Positions 27,793-36,243 of a DNA stretch of 64,000 bases are shown piece after piece. Made by a program: the position numbers and the translations under genes. The notes under the pieces are model-generated. The model was not told the DNA's origin and ran no database searches. It worked only from the letters and a program-made list of their open reading frames with translations. The stretch spans positions 806,001 through 870,000 of the forward strand of contig NZ_JADPIB010000001.1 in NCBI RefSeq assembly GCF_015767265.1, read 5' to 3'. Within the stretch, counting starts at the first letter, position 1. Each line of letters begins with the position of its first letter. Source of the stretch: Aureivirga marina. Lineage in GTDB: Bacteria; Bacteroidota; Bacteroidia; Flavobacteriales; Flavobacteriaceae.

Positions 27793-29033
27793 TATGCTTC
27801 TACAATTTTATAAAGTTTATCTGAAGGACGAATTCTGAAATCCATTTTCATTGTAAAAGATTGTCCTTTTGTAGCAACATCTCCTTCTTTATCCTCCACA
27901 TACATGCTTTCTACTTTCATCTCTTGCGCTCCAGTAGTTGGTCCAGTAATTAAGATTGTATCTCCAACTTTTACATCATAAGCCTCAATCTTAAATTCTC
28001 CAATATTTGCTTTCGGGAAATAGTGAACACCTTTTCCTAAATAAACTTTCTTTTGCGTTGCATGCGATCCAGAACCTTTACTCCATTCTCCAAGTTTTTG
28101 TCCTAAATAATATCCACTCCAGAAACCTCTGTTGTAAACTTTCTTCAACTCTTCCATCCAAGCTTCTACTTTTTCTTGGCTGTAAGTTCCATCATAAATA
28201 CTATCAATCGCTTCACGGTAACATTTAATCACTTTAGCAACATATTCTGGAGCTCTTCCTCTTCCTTCGATTTTTAAAACTTTAATTCCAGAATCCACAA
28301 TCTGATCTAAGAAATCCATCGTACATAAATCTTTTGGAGACATGATGTATTCATTGTCTAATTCCATTTCAGTACCAGTTTCCTGATCGATTACTGTATA
28401 TTTTTTACGACAATTTTGCTTACAAGCACCTCTGTTTGCTGATGAATTATGAGAATGTAAACTCATGTAACATTTTCCAGAAACTGCCATACATAAAGCT
28501 CCATGTCCGAAAATTTCAACTTCTAATAAATTTCCTGAAGGCCCTTTGATTTCTTCTTTTGCAATTTGTTCCGTGATTTTCTTTACCTGACGTAAACTCA
28601 ACTCACGACTCATAACCACAGTATCTGCAAACATTGCATAGAATTTTACTGTTTCAATGTTTGTAATATTAATTTGCGTAGAAATATGTACTTCCATTCC
28701 TTCTGCTCTTGCCATCGCAATTACTGCTTGATCCATCGCAATTACAGCTGTAATATCTGCTTCCTTCGCTCTTTTGATTAATGTTTTTACAATAGATAAA
28801 TCGTGATCGTAAATAATCGTATTTAATGTCAAATACGTACGAACTCCTTTTTCTTTACATCTTTGCGAAATTTCTGGTAAATCATCTAATGTAAAGTTAA
28901 TTGAAGCTCTTGCTCTCATATTTAATTGTTCTACACCAAAATAAATAGAGTCTGCACCATTATCTAAAGCCGCCTGTAAAGATTCAAAATTTCCCGCAGG
29001 AGCCATTAATTCTATTTTCCCAGATTGTGTCAT
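27792..29033 (-). CDS. Peptidase U32 family protein, TrhP-like tRNA hydroxylation enzyme
   Basis: A 413-residue U32 protein. The start IELMAPAGNFESLQAALDNG and the block IFGHGALCMAVSGKCYMS are family signatures. Four cysteines, Cys181, Cys188, Cys204 and Cys208 (the last two in NRGACKQNC), match the Fe-S ligands of this family. It resembles E. coli TrhP (YegQ), which with prephenate makes 5-hydroxyuridine at tRNA position 34 without oxygen; despite the name it is probably not a protease. The ferredoxin gene overlaps its stop by one base. The next gene upstream on the same strand is trhO, the oxygen-dependent enzyme for the same base. Confidence 0.82.
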   Translation of the reverse strand: MTQSGKIELMAPAGNFESLQAALDNGADSIYFGVEQLNMRARASINFTLDDLPEISQRCKEKGVRTYLTLNTIIYDHDLSIVKTLIKRAKEADITAVIAMDQAVIAMARAEGMEVHISTQINITNIETVKFYAMFADTVVMSRELSLRQVKKITEQIAKEEIKGPSGNLLEVEIFGHGALCMAVSGKCYMSLHSHNSSANRGACKQNCRKKYTVIDQETGTEMELDNEYIMSPKDLCTMDFLDQIVDSGIKVLKIEGRGRAPEYVAKVIKCYREAIDSIYDGTYSQEKVEAWMEELKKVYNRGFWSGYYLGQKLGEWSKGSGSHATQKKVYLGKGVHYFPKANIGEFKIEAYDVKVGDTILITGPTTGAQEMKVESMYVEDKEGDVATKGQSFTMKMDFRIRPSDKLYKIVEA

Positions 29034-29122
29034 GTTTTCCTAAACTTTTATCCGTTGTGGATTTTATTTTTAATTAAGCTTTTAAAAAAAAACCTAAATG
29101 TTATTTTTTGATTTGTTTGAGA

Positions 29123-29156
29123 GAAGTGTATTTCTTTTTAATTAAAAATACACTTC
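29123..29156. repeat. Inverted repeat downstream of trhO
   Basis: GAAGTGTATTT (29123-29133) pairs perfectly with AAATACACTTC (29146-29156). It could end trhO transcription, but the minus strand lacks a T run after it; a T run is present on the plus side. Confidence 0.4.
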
Positions 29157-29175
29157 AATTTTTTAAAAAAAGAAA

Positions 29176-30207
29176 TTACTTTTTGAATTTCAATGCTTCT
29201 GAGCGTCCTTTTTTAAAGATTTTATTGCTATTAGCCTTTCCTTTTCGAAGTTCTTTTTGTTTTTCTAAAGGAAGTTGAACAATTTCTTGACATTCTGAAG
29301 AACAACAATTATCCATTTTTTCAGCACAAGAAGGACATTGAATGAAAAGTAAATGACAAGCATCATTTGCACAGTTTGTGTGAACATCAAAAGGTTCTCC
29401 GCACTGATGACAAGATGCAATCACATCTTCTGAAACTTTTTCAGCTCTTCTTTCATCAAAAACAAAATTCTTTCCGATGAATTTATTCTCTAAGCTCTCC
29501 GTTTTAATCTGACGAACATATTCGATAATTCCACCTTCTAACTGAAAAACATTTTTAAAACCTTTATGTTTAAAATATGCACTTGCTTTTTCACAACGAA
29601 TTCCACCAGTACAATACATCACAAGATTTTTATCTTCTTTGTGTTCTTTTAAATCATCTTCGATAATTGGTAAAGATTCACGGAAAGTGTCCACATCTGG
29701 AGTAATTGCACCATCGAAATGACCAATTTCACTTTCGTAGTGATTTCTCATATCCACTAAAACCGTGTTTTCATCATCTAAAAGTTGGTTGAATTCTTTT
29801 GCAGAAACATGTGTTCCGATAGAAGTAACATCAAAGGATTCATCATCCAATCCGTCCGCAACAATTTTATCACGAACTTTAATCGTCAGTTTTAAAAACG
29901 ATTTGTTGTTTTGTTCAATAGCAACATTCAAGCGAATGTTGTTTAAAAAAGAAATACTATAAAGTTGATCTCTTAATTTTTCAAAATTTTCGGCTGGAAC
30001 AGAAATTTGTGCATTGATTCCTTCATAAGAAACATAAGTTCTTCCAAGAACATCAAGCTTTTCCCATGCTACAAATAATTCATTTCTGAAAATCGTTGGA
30101 TTTTCAATTTTATGATATTGGTAGAATGAAATCGTGATACGATCTTTTCCAGCTTTATCTATTAATAAAGCGCGTTCATCTGCGCTTAACTTATTGTACA
30201 GTTGCAT
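29176..30207 (-). CDS. trhO: tRNA uridine-34 hydroxylase TrhO (YceA family rhodanese)
   Basis: A 343-residue protein with an N-terminal acylphosphatase-like part, a central rhodanese domain and a Cys-rich C-terminus. The rhodanese loop is MYCTGGIRCEKASAYF with Cys199, the TrhO/YceA signature. The tail has CHQCGEPFD, then CxxxC and CxxC pairs that may bind zinc. In E. coli TrhO makes 5-hydroxyuridine at tRNA position 34 using oxygen. It lies beside the TrhP-like U32 gene. A well-formed promoter is upstream at 30242-30270. Confidence 0.9.
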   Translation of the reverse strand: MQLYNKLSADERALLIDKAGKDRITISFYQYHKIENPTIFRNELFVAWEKLDVLGRTYVSYEGINAQISVPAENFEKLRDQLYSISFLNNIRLNVAIEQNNKSFLKLTIKVRDKIVADGLDDESFDVTSIGTHVSAKEFNQLLDDENTVLVDMRNHYESEIGHFDGAITPDVDTFRESLPIIEDDLKEHKEDKNLVMYCTGGIRCEKASAYFKHKGFKNVFQLEGGIIEYVRQIKTESLENKFIGKNFVFDERRAEKVSEDVIASCHQCGEPFDVHTNCANDACHLLFIQCPSCAEKMDNCCSSECQEIVQLPLEKQKELRKGKANSNKIFKKGRSEALKFKK

Positions 30208-30241
30208 GCTATACTTTTTTCGTTAAACATCAAAATTTTTG

Positions 30242-30270
30242 CAAAAGTACGATTTTTAAATTAATTCAAA
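30242..30270 (-). promoter_or_regulatory. Housekeeping promoter of trhO
   Basis: The minus strand has TTTG, 17 bases, then TACTTTTG; both boxes match the Bacteroidota consensus. The -7 box is 34 bases before the trhO ATG. Confidence 0.6.
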
Positions 30271-30480
30271 ACTTAAAAATCTAATTTATCTGTTTTCAAA
30301 AACGATAAAAAAGACTGATTTTAAACAATTTATTAAAAGATTTGACGCTCATTCTGTTAAATTTCTTATAGTTCTTAAGAAACCATGAAAATCTGTTCAT
30401 AGAATTTGTTATGATAAGTTAATATTAAATCTCTGTTATTTTATATTTAAACTTAGCCAAGAATAAATGTGCGAATTTCA

Positions 30481-30488
30481 TACCTTTG
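30481..30488 (+). promoter_or_regulatory. -7 promoter box of the RND exporter gene
   Basis: TACCTTTG matches TAnnTTTG, ending 15 bases before the ATG at 30504, which favours that ATG over the TTG inside the box. Confidence 0.45.
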
Positions 30489-30503
30489 CGAAAATTTTTT
30501 AAA

Positions 30504-32876
30504 ATGGGTTTTTGGAATAAAGCAGCACGTATCATAATTAAAGACGGTAGATTCGTCATTCTTGGGATTATTGCAATCATCACTTATCTTCTAGCTTCAC
30601 AAATGCAGTATATGCGTTTTTCACACACAGAAGCAAATCTTTTACCAACAGATCATGAAGCAAATATTAAGTATGATAAATTTCTTGAAGTTTTTGGAGA
30701 AGAAGGAAATTTAATCATTTTAGCGACGAATGATTCGACAGTTTTTACACCAGAAAAATTTAAAGCTTGGAATGAATTATCTAGAAAATTAGCCAGCTAT
30801 AAAAAAGAAGTAGATTTTGCTATTTCGCTTGGTGATATTCAAAAATTAGTAAAAGATCCAGAAAGTAAAACGTTTAAACTAGAGCCTCTTTACAAATTAG
30901 AACCAAAAACCAAAGAAGAAATTTTAGAGGTTAAAAAAGCACTTTTTGATAGTTTACCTTTTTATGATAATATTCTTTTTAACAAGAAAACAGGAACAAT
31001 TCGAACTGCTTTATATTTAAATAAAGAAATTATAAACACACCAATTCGTAGAGATTTTGTCTTTGAAGATTTAAATCCATTGGTGGAAAAATTTGAGAAA
31101 GAAACAGGAATTGATGTTCGAGTTTCGGGAATGCCATTCATTCGTACGATGAATTCACAAAATATTATTGATGAAATCGGGATGTTTGTTGGATTGGCAT
31201 TATTTGTAACAGCATTTATCTTTTTCCTATTCTTTAAATCGTTTAGAGCAACTTTTATTACACTTTTAGTTGTAAGTATTGGAGTTGTTTGGGCATTTGG
31301 ATTTATTGGTTTATTCCGTTATGAAATTACGGTTCTTACAGCTTTAATTCCACCATTAATCATTGTAATTGGAGTTCCGAATGCGATTTTCTTGATTAAT
31401 AAATACCAACAAGAAATTAAAAAACACCGTAACCAAGCGAAGTCTTTACAACGTGTAATTTCTAAAATTGGAAATGCAACGTTGATGACAAACGTTACGA
31501 CAGCTTCAGGTTTTGCAACATTTATTTTTACAAAAAGTCAACTTTTAAAGGAATTTGGTATCATTGCTTCGATTAATATTTTATCAATATTCATTTTAGC
31601 ATTATTAATTATTCCTATTATTTATAGTTTCCTTCCACTTCCAAAAGAGAAACATTTAAAACATTTAGATCGAACTTGGATTGAGAAAATTGTGGATTGG
31701 ATGGAAAACATGGTTAGACATCACAAATTCACAATTTATGCGAGTTCTGTTGGATTAATCATTTTCAGTATCATTGGAATGTATATGATTCGTGTTTCTG
31801 GTAGTTTGATTGAAGATATGCCAAAAGGAAAGCAATTCTACAAAGATATTGTGTTTTTTGAGCAGGAATTTGGAGGAATTATGCCTTTGGAAATTGTAAT
31901 TGATACAAAGAAACCAAATGGTGTAATGAAACTTTCAACACTAAAAAGGATTGAAAAATTAAATGAAACAATTCATGATATTCCAGAATTATCAGAGCCA
32001 ATTTCTGTAAATAAATTAGTGAAATTTTCAAAACAAGCTTTCTATAATGGAAATCCAAAATACTATCAATTACCAAATTCACAAGAGAAAAACTTCATTT
32101 TGAGTTATGCTAAAAATTCGGGTGGAGAAACAAATATGTTAGAGAATTTTGTGGATTCTACTGGACGTTATGCGCGTATCACTACATTTATGAAAGACAT
32201 TGGTACGGAGAAAATGGAACGAATTGAAGAAGTATTATATGCAAAAATCAAGAAAGAATTTCCAGAGTCAAAATACAATGTAAGTATGACCGGGAAAGCT
32301 TTAGTTTTCTTGAAAGGAACAAATTATTTAATTAACAATTTGGTCTTATCACTTTCATTAGCAATTGTTTTAATTGCTTTATTTATGGCATTTATGTTCC
32401 GTTCATTTAAAATGATTATTATTTCTATTTTACCAAATGTTTTCCCATTATTAATCACAGCAGGATTGATGGGATATTTAGGAGTTCCAATCAAACCTTC
32501 AACAATTTTGGTATTTAGTATTGCATTTGGAATTTCAGTGGATGATACAATTCATTTCTTGGCAAAATATCGTCAAGAATTACAAGCAAACAATTGGAAA
32601 GTAAAGAAATCTGTATATGCAGCTTTACGAGAAACTGGAGTAAGTATGTTTTATACTTCTGTTGTATTATTCTTCGGATTCTTAGTATTTGTAGTTTCAA
32701 GTTTTGGAGGAACGATTGCTTTAGGAGGATTGGTTTCTGTGACACTTTTATTTGCAATGGTTTCTAACTTACTTTTATTACCATCTTTATTACTTTCATT
32801 AGAATCAAAGATTGCAAATAAAAGAACTTTCAAAAAACCAGCAATTCCAATTATTCCAAAAGAAGAAGACAAGTAA
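30504..32876 (+). CDS. RND-superfamily (MMPL-type) membrane transporter
   Basis: A 790-residue inner membrane protein with the two-fold RND plan. One helix near residue 20 is followed by a periplasmic loop (about 40-210), five helices (about 215-375) with GVPNAIFLINKYQQE, a further helix near 405, a second periplasmic loop, and a second helix bundle (about 610-770) with GISVDDTIHFLAKYRQE. The Asp pair in the last motif fits the proton relay of this superfamily. It may export lipids, hopanoids or drugs; the cargo is unknown. No membrane-fusion or TolC-type partner is encoded next to it. The start at 30504 is chosen over a TTG at 30486 that overlaps the promoter. Confidence 0.87.
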   Translation: MGFWNKAARIIIKDGRFVILGIIAIITYLLASQMQYMRFSHTEANLLPTDHEANIKYDKFLEVFGEEGNLIILATNDSTVFTPEKFKAWNELSRKLASYKKEVDFAISLGDIQKLVKDPESKTFKLEPLYKLEPKTKEEILEVKKALFDSLPFYDNILFNKKTGTIRTALYLNKEIINTPIRRDFVFEDLNPLVEKFEKETGIDVRVSGMPFIRTMNSQNIIDEIGMFVGLALFVTAFIFFLFFKSFRATFITLLVVSIGVVWAFGFIGLFRYEITVLTALIPPLIIVIGVPNAIFLINKYQQEIKKHRNQAKSLQRVISKIGNATLMTNVTTASGFATFIFTKSQLLKEFGIIASINILSIFILALLIIPIIYSFLPLPKEKHLKHLDRTWIEKIVDWMENMVRHHKFTIYASSVGLIIFSIIGMYMIRVSGSLIEDMPKGKQFYKDIVFFEQEFGGIMPLEIVIDTKKPNGVMKLSTLKRIEKLNETIHDIPELSEPISVNKLVKFSKQAFYNGNPKYYQLPNSQEKNFILSYAKNSGGETNMLENFVDSTGRYARITTFMKDIGTEKMERIEEVLYAKIKKEFPESKYNVSMTGKALVFLKGTNYLINNLVLSLSLAIVLIALFMAFMFRSFKMIIISILPNVFPLLITAGLMGYLGVPIKPSTILVFSIAFGISVDDTIHFLAKYRQELQANNWKVKKSVYAALRETGVSMFYTSVVLFFGFLVFVVSSFGGTIALGGLVSVTLLFAMVSNLLLLPSLLLSLESKIANKRTFKKPAIPIIPKEEDK

Positions 32877-32898
32877 ATTACTAGTTTTTATATTATAG

Positions 32899-32936
32899 AA
32901 AATCCCGACACATATCATTTTTGTCGGGATTTTTCG
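32899..32936 (+). terminator. Terminator of the RND exporter gene
   Basis: The stem AAAATCCCGACA pairs perfectly with TGTCGGGATTTT, then a T run. Confidence 0.85.
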
Positions 32937-32977
32937 TTTCATTACAAATAGAATCTTTGTATTTTAGATAAATTTCA

Positions 32978-33760
32978 ATGCACATTATGTTTCAAAAAAC
33001 ACTTATTTTTTTTGTTTTAATTTTTAGCCAAATTGGTTTTGCACAAATTGCTGTTACCTTAGAAAAAGAAATTCCTTTAGAAGCTTCTGATTTTATTGGA
33101 ATTGATGCTTTTGATAATATTTATTATACACAGAATAATGTTTTATATAAGAAAACGTCCACACAAACTCTTTCTTACACAAACATTAATTTAGGAGAAT
33201 TATCTTCTGTAGATATTACAGATCCGACGAAAATTGTACTTTTTTACAAAGATTTTTCAAGTGCAGAAATCTTGAATAGAAATTTAATTAGAATAGAAAC
33301 CATTGAGTTTTTAGATTTAAATGTTTCTTTTTTGCGAAAATCTGTGGATTCATATTTTTGGATATTTTCAGATGTAACACAGAAAGTTTATCTGTATGAT
33401 TATCGATTAAAAAGAATTGTTCAAGAGACAGAAATTATTCGAAATTCCAATATTGAAAAAATGTATTCTACTTTTAATTTTTGTTGGTTAATAACGGAAG
33501 AAAAAACCATGTTAAAAGTCGATTCTCAATTGAATATTTTACCTGTGTTTGATAAAGTTCCTGTTTCAAAAATTTCAGGTAATAATAACCAGCTAGCAAT
33601 CAAATCTGAAAATACATTTTACCAATTAACTTCGGATAAAAACCTAAAAAAAATCGACGTTTCTGCAAAAGGAATTTATGATTTTTATCTAAATGAAAAT
33701 TATCTATATATTTTTGAAAGAAAGCGAATTAAAATCTATAAAATTTCAAAAAATGATTAA
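32978..33760 (+). CDS. Secreted beta-propeller-like protein of unknown function
   Basis: A 260-residue exported protein; the signal peptide ends GFAQ. The mature part is a series of short strand pairs with periodic D and W/Y residues (IGIDAFDNIYYTQNNVLYK, YLYDYRLKRIV, YLYIFERKRIKIYKI), which looks like WD/NHL-type propeller blades. I do not recognise the family by name. A second in-frame ATG (32987) could be the start. The deoxynucleoside kinase gene begins 35 bases downstream and is probably cotranscribed. Confidence 0.65.
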   Translation: MHIMFQKTLIFFVLIFSQIGFAQIAVTLEKEIPLEASDFIGIDAFDNIYYTQNNVLYKKTSTQTLSYTNINLGELSSVDITDPTKIVLFYKDFSSAEILNRNLIRIETIEFLDLNVSFLRKSVDSYFWIFSDVTQKVYLYDYRLKRIVQETEIIRNSNIEKMYSTFNFCWLITEEKTMLKVDSQLNILPVFDKVPVSKISGNNNQLAIKSENTFYQLTSDKNLKKIDVSAKGIYDFYLNENYLYIFERKRIKIYKISKND

Positions 33761-33795
33761 CTTTATCGCTCAAATTTTATTCGAAAAAATAGATT

Positions 33796-34410
33796 ATGCA
33801 CGTAGCAATTGCTGGAAATATTGGAGCAGGTAAAACTACGCTAACCAGAATGTTAGCGAAACATTATAATTGGGAACCACATTTTGAATCAGTTGAAGAA
33901 AATCCATATTTAGATGACTTTTATGGAGAGATGGAGCGTTGGTCTTTTAATTTACAAGTTTTTTTCTTGAATAGCCGTTTTCGTCAAGTTTTAGATATTC
34001 GTGAAAGTGGAAAACAAATTATTCAGGATAGAACTATTTATGAGGATGCACATATTTTTGCGCCAAATTTACATGCGATGGGATTGATGACAAATAGAGA
34101 TTTCAGCAATTATGAATCATTATTTGAATTGATGGAAAGATTAGTTTCTCCACCAGATTTACTGATTTATTTAAGAGCTTCTATTCCTACTTTAGTTGGT
34201 CATATTCACAAAAGAGGACGTGATTATGAAAACTCGATTAGTATTGATTATTTAAGTAGATTAAATGAAAGATATGAAGCGTGGATTTCTAAATATGATA
34301 AAGGAAACTTATTAATTATTGATGTTGATAATTTAAATTTCATCGATAAAGAAGAAGATTTAGGATTTATCATTGACAAAATTGATGGGCAAATTAATGG
34401 TTTATTTTAA
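33796..34410 (+). CDS. Deoxynucleoside kinase
   Basis: A 204-residue enzyme of the dNK/dGK family. The P-loop is AGNIGAGKTTL near residue 6. ERWSFNLQVFFLNSRFRQ and IQDRTIYEDAHIFA carry the ERS/DRS-like substrate-binding residues, and RGRDYENSI is the lid arginine cluster. It salvages deoxynucleosides to dNMPs in the cytoplasm; base specificity cannot be read. Ends at a strong terminator. Confidence 0.92.
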   Translation: MHVAIAGNIGAGKTTLTRMLAKHYNWEPHFESVEENPYLDDFYGEMERWSFNLQVFFLNSRFRQVLDIRESGKQIIQDRTIYEDAHIFAPNLHAMGLMTNRDFSNYESLFELMERLVSPPDLLIYLRASIPTLVGHIHKRGRDYENSISIDYLSRLNERYEAWISKYDKGNLLIIDVDNLNFIDKEEDLGFIIDKIDGQINGLF

Positions 34411-34435
34411 ACAAAAAACCATTTAAAAATAAAGG

Positions 34436-34467
34436 AATCCAGAAACGAAACTTTCTGGATTTTTTTA
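34436..34467 (+). terminator. Terminator of the deoxynucleoside kinase gene
   Basis: A perfect 10-bp stem, AATCCAGAAA with TTTCTGGATT, then seven T. It may also act on the convergent lipoprotein gene. Confidence 0.85.
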
Positions 34468-34477
34468 TGCTTAAATT

Positions 34478-34921
34478 TTACTCTTTAATAATAGATTCGA
34501 TTTTCGAAATATGTGTTTCTCTATAGCCATCATATCCCCAAACTAGTTGATTTCCTTTGTAAAGATTAAAGATTGGAAAGAATTTATTAGAAAAAATAGA
34601 AGCATCTTTCGGATTGATAAACAAATAAGAATCCATATATCTTGCATGATATCTTTTAATTGTATGTTCATTTCCGAATTCTGCAACTACAATTTTTAGA
34701 TTATCCGAATGTTTGAACTTTTGTAATGCTTTCATCGCTGCATTACAATAACCACAACCCAAACCAGAAGTCATAATTAAAGTATATTTTTTCTCTTTAA
34801 GTAAATATTCTTTTTTCGGATTTAAAACTTTTACTTCACTATAATTTGGAATATATTCTATTGTTTTACAAGAAGCAAAGAATAGAATTAATAAAAAATA
34901 AAGAATGGTATTTTTCAACAT
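34478..34921 (-). CDS. Thioredoxin-like lipoprotein
   Basis: A 147-residue lipoprotein. The signal peptide ends FFASC (Cys18). The mature domain has a thioredoxin-like CxxC, CGYC at residues 56-59, in a strand-turn-helix context (TLIMTSGLGCGYCNAAMKAL). It probably reduces or isomerises disulfides, or handles metal, at the periplasmic face of a membrane. At about 110 residues in the mature form the domain is compact; the usual cis-Pro loop may be FFPIFNLYKG, where Pro precedes Ile. Single gene. Confidence 0.72.
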   Translation of the reverse strand: MLKNTILYFLLILFFASCKTIEYIPNYSEVKVLNPKKEYLLKEKKYTLIMTSGLGCGYCNAAMKALQKFKHSDNLKIVVAEFGNEHTIKRYHARYMDSYLFINPKDASIFSNKFFPIFNLYKGNQLVWGYDGYRETHISKIESIIKE

Positions 34922-34931
34922 AAAAACTTAT

Positions 34932-34971
34932 TTAAAAAAGAAAACCTATTAGACGTAAAATCTAATAGGTT
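34932..34971 (-). terminator. Terminator of the nuclease-like gene
   Basis: AACCTATTAGA pairs perfectly with TCTAATAGGTT; a T-rich run follows on the minus strand. Confidence 0.8.
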
Positions 34972-34995
34972 CTTATATTTTATATGAATATTTAA

Positions 34996-36063
34996 TTAAT
35001 CTTCAATTTCTTTAATTAAGTAAACATAAACAGGATAGTGATCACTATATCCTCCAGTATAATTATTGAATGAATAACTTCTGAAAGGATATCCTTTATA
35101 TCTACCTTTAGAATTTGTTAAATAACTTGGATTAAAGATTCCTGCTTTGTAGAAAGAATAATCATCGAAATCTTTTCCTTCAGGAATTAAGCTTCCAGAA
35201 ATAATAATTTGATCAAATAAATTGATATTATCTCTATATCCTAAAGTACTCATTCCTTGTTCGTACATTTTATAGAAAGGATTGTATAAATCTTCTTCAT
35301 CATCTACTTTTTTAGATTTTTGAGCACCTAAAACATTTTTGATACTTTTATTATTAGGATCATCATTGAAATCACCCATAATCATAATTTTTGCATCTTC
35401 TTCATCTTCGTAGATTTCATCGATAATTTTCTTCGTTAATGCAGCAGCTTTTTCTCTTAATGGACTACTTCTTTTTTCACCACCTCTTCTCGATGGCCAG
35501 TGATTAACGATCACGTATACTAGTTCGTCATCTAAATACCCTTTTACTAGCAATTGATCTCTCGTATAAATTCTTCTCCCATCATCTCCCCATAATTTTA
35601 ATTCATAATTTTTATAATCTACAGGAGAAAAATATTTCTTTTGATATAAAAGAGCAACATCTACACCTCTTCTATCAGGAGAATCAAAGTGAATTACTCC
35701 ATAATTTTTTCTTTTAAGTCTTTTAGAATTTGCTAAGTCTTCAAGTACTTCTTTATTCTCAATTTCAGCAACTCCAAGTAATACAGGGCTATTTTTTGCT
35801 TTCTCTCTTCCTATTTCAGAGATCACTTTCGACAATTTGTCAATTTTGTCCCAATAAACTTTAGATGTATAATGATCCTTTCCTGTAGGAGTTCTGTCAT
35901 CATCATAAGTTGTAGGATTATTAATAGTATCGAAAAGATTTTCAAGATTATAAAAAGCTACAGTCCTAATAGTATACTTTTTTCCATTTTTTTGCCCAAA
36001 ACCTTGCAAAGAAATTAAGCATGTAATCACATAAATAAATAAGAATTTATTTCTCATCGTCAT
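34996..36063 (-). CDS. Secreted endonuclease/exonuclease/phosphatase-family protein
   Basis: A 355-residue exported protein; the signal peptide ends LQGFGQ. It has the EEP (DNase I-like) motifs in order: FYNLENLFD, GVAEIENKEVL (metal-binding Glu), VNHWPSRRGGE (catalytic His), IMGDFNDDPN (Asp/Asn) and GYSDHYPVYVY (terminal Asp-His). It could cleave extracellular DNA or phosphoesters. It is transcribed divergently from a TonB receptor and a DUF5689 lipoprotein, which suggests a joint uptake role. A second ATG two codons in is possible. Confidence 0.88.
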   Translation of the reverse strand: MTMRNKFLFIYVITCLISLQGFGQKNGKKYTIRTVAFYNLENLFDTINNPTTYDDDRTPTGKDHYTSKVYWDKIDKLSKVISEIGREKAKNSPVLLGVAEIENKEVLEDLANSKRLKRKNYGVIHFDSPDRRGVDVALLYQKKYFSPVDYKNYELKLWGDDGRRIYTRDQLLVKGYLDDELVYVIVNHWPSRRGGEKRSSPLREKAAALTKKIIDEIYEDEEDAKIMIMGDFNDDPNNKSIKNVLGAQKSKKVDDEEDLYNPFYKMYEQGMSTLGYRDNINLFDQIIISGSLIPEGKDFDDYSFYKAGIFNPSYLTNSKGRYKGYPFRSYSFNNYTGGYSDHYPVYVYLIKEIED

Positions 36064-36152
36064 CTAATTTTTATAATGTGATAAAATTATATATATTTTT
36101 TCAAATAGAATTTAAAAAATCATTAAAAAACACGATTCTTAAAATTTAGGAA

Positions 36153-36187
36153 TTTGTTGTCCAATAAATTAATAAAATGTACCTTCG
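36153..36187 (+). promoter_or_regulatory. Promoter of the TonB receptor-DUF5689 operon
   Basis: TTTGTTG (36153-36159), then a 20-base spacer, then TACCTTCG, one base off the TAnnTTTG consensus. The leader is about 55 bases. Confidence 0.45.
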
Positions 36188-36243
36188 CCACTAGGTTTGA
36201 CAAACTACGATTTGAAAATTTAATTCATGTAACGTAAAAAAAG

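Noticed and set aside
30486-30503. TTG start for the RND exporter
   Set aside because: It lies inside the TACCTTTG promoter box; the ATG at 30504 is better placed.
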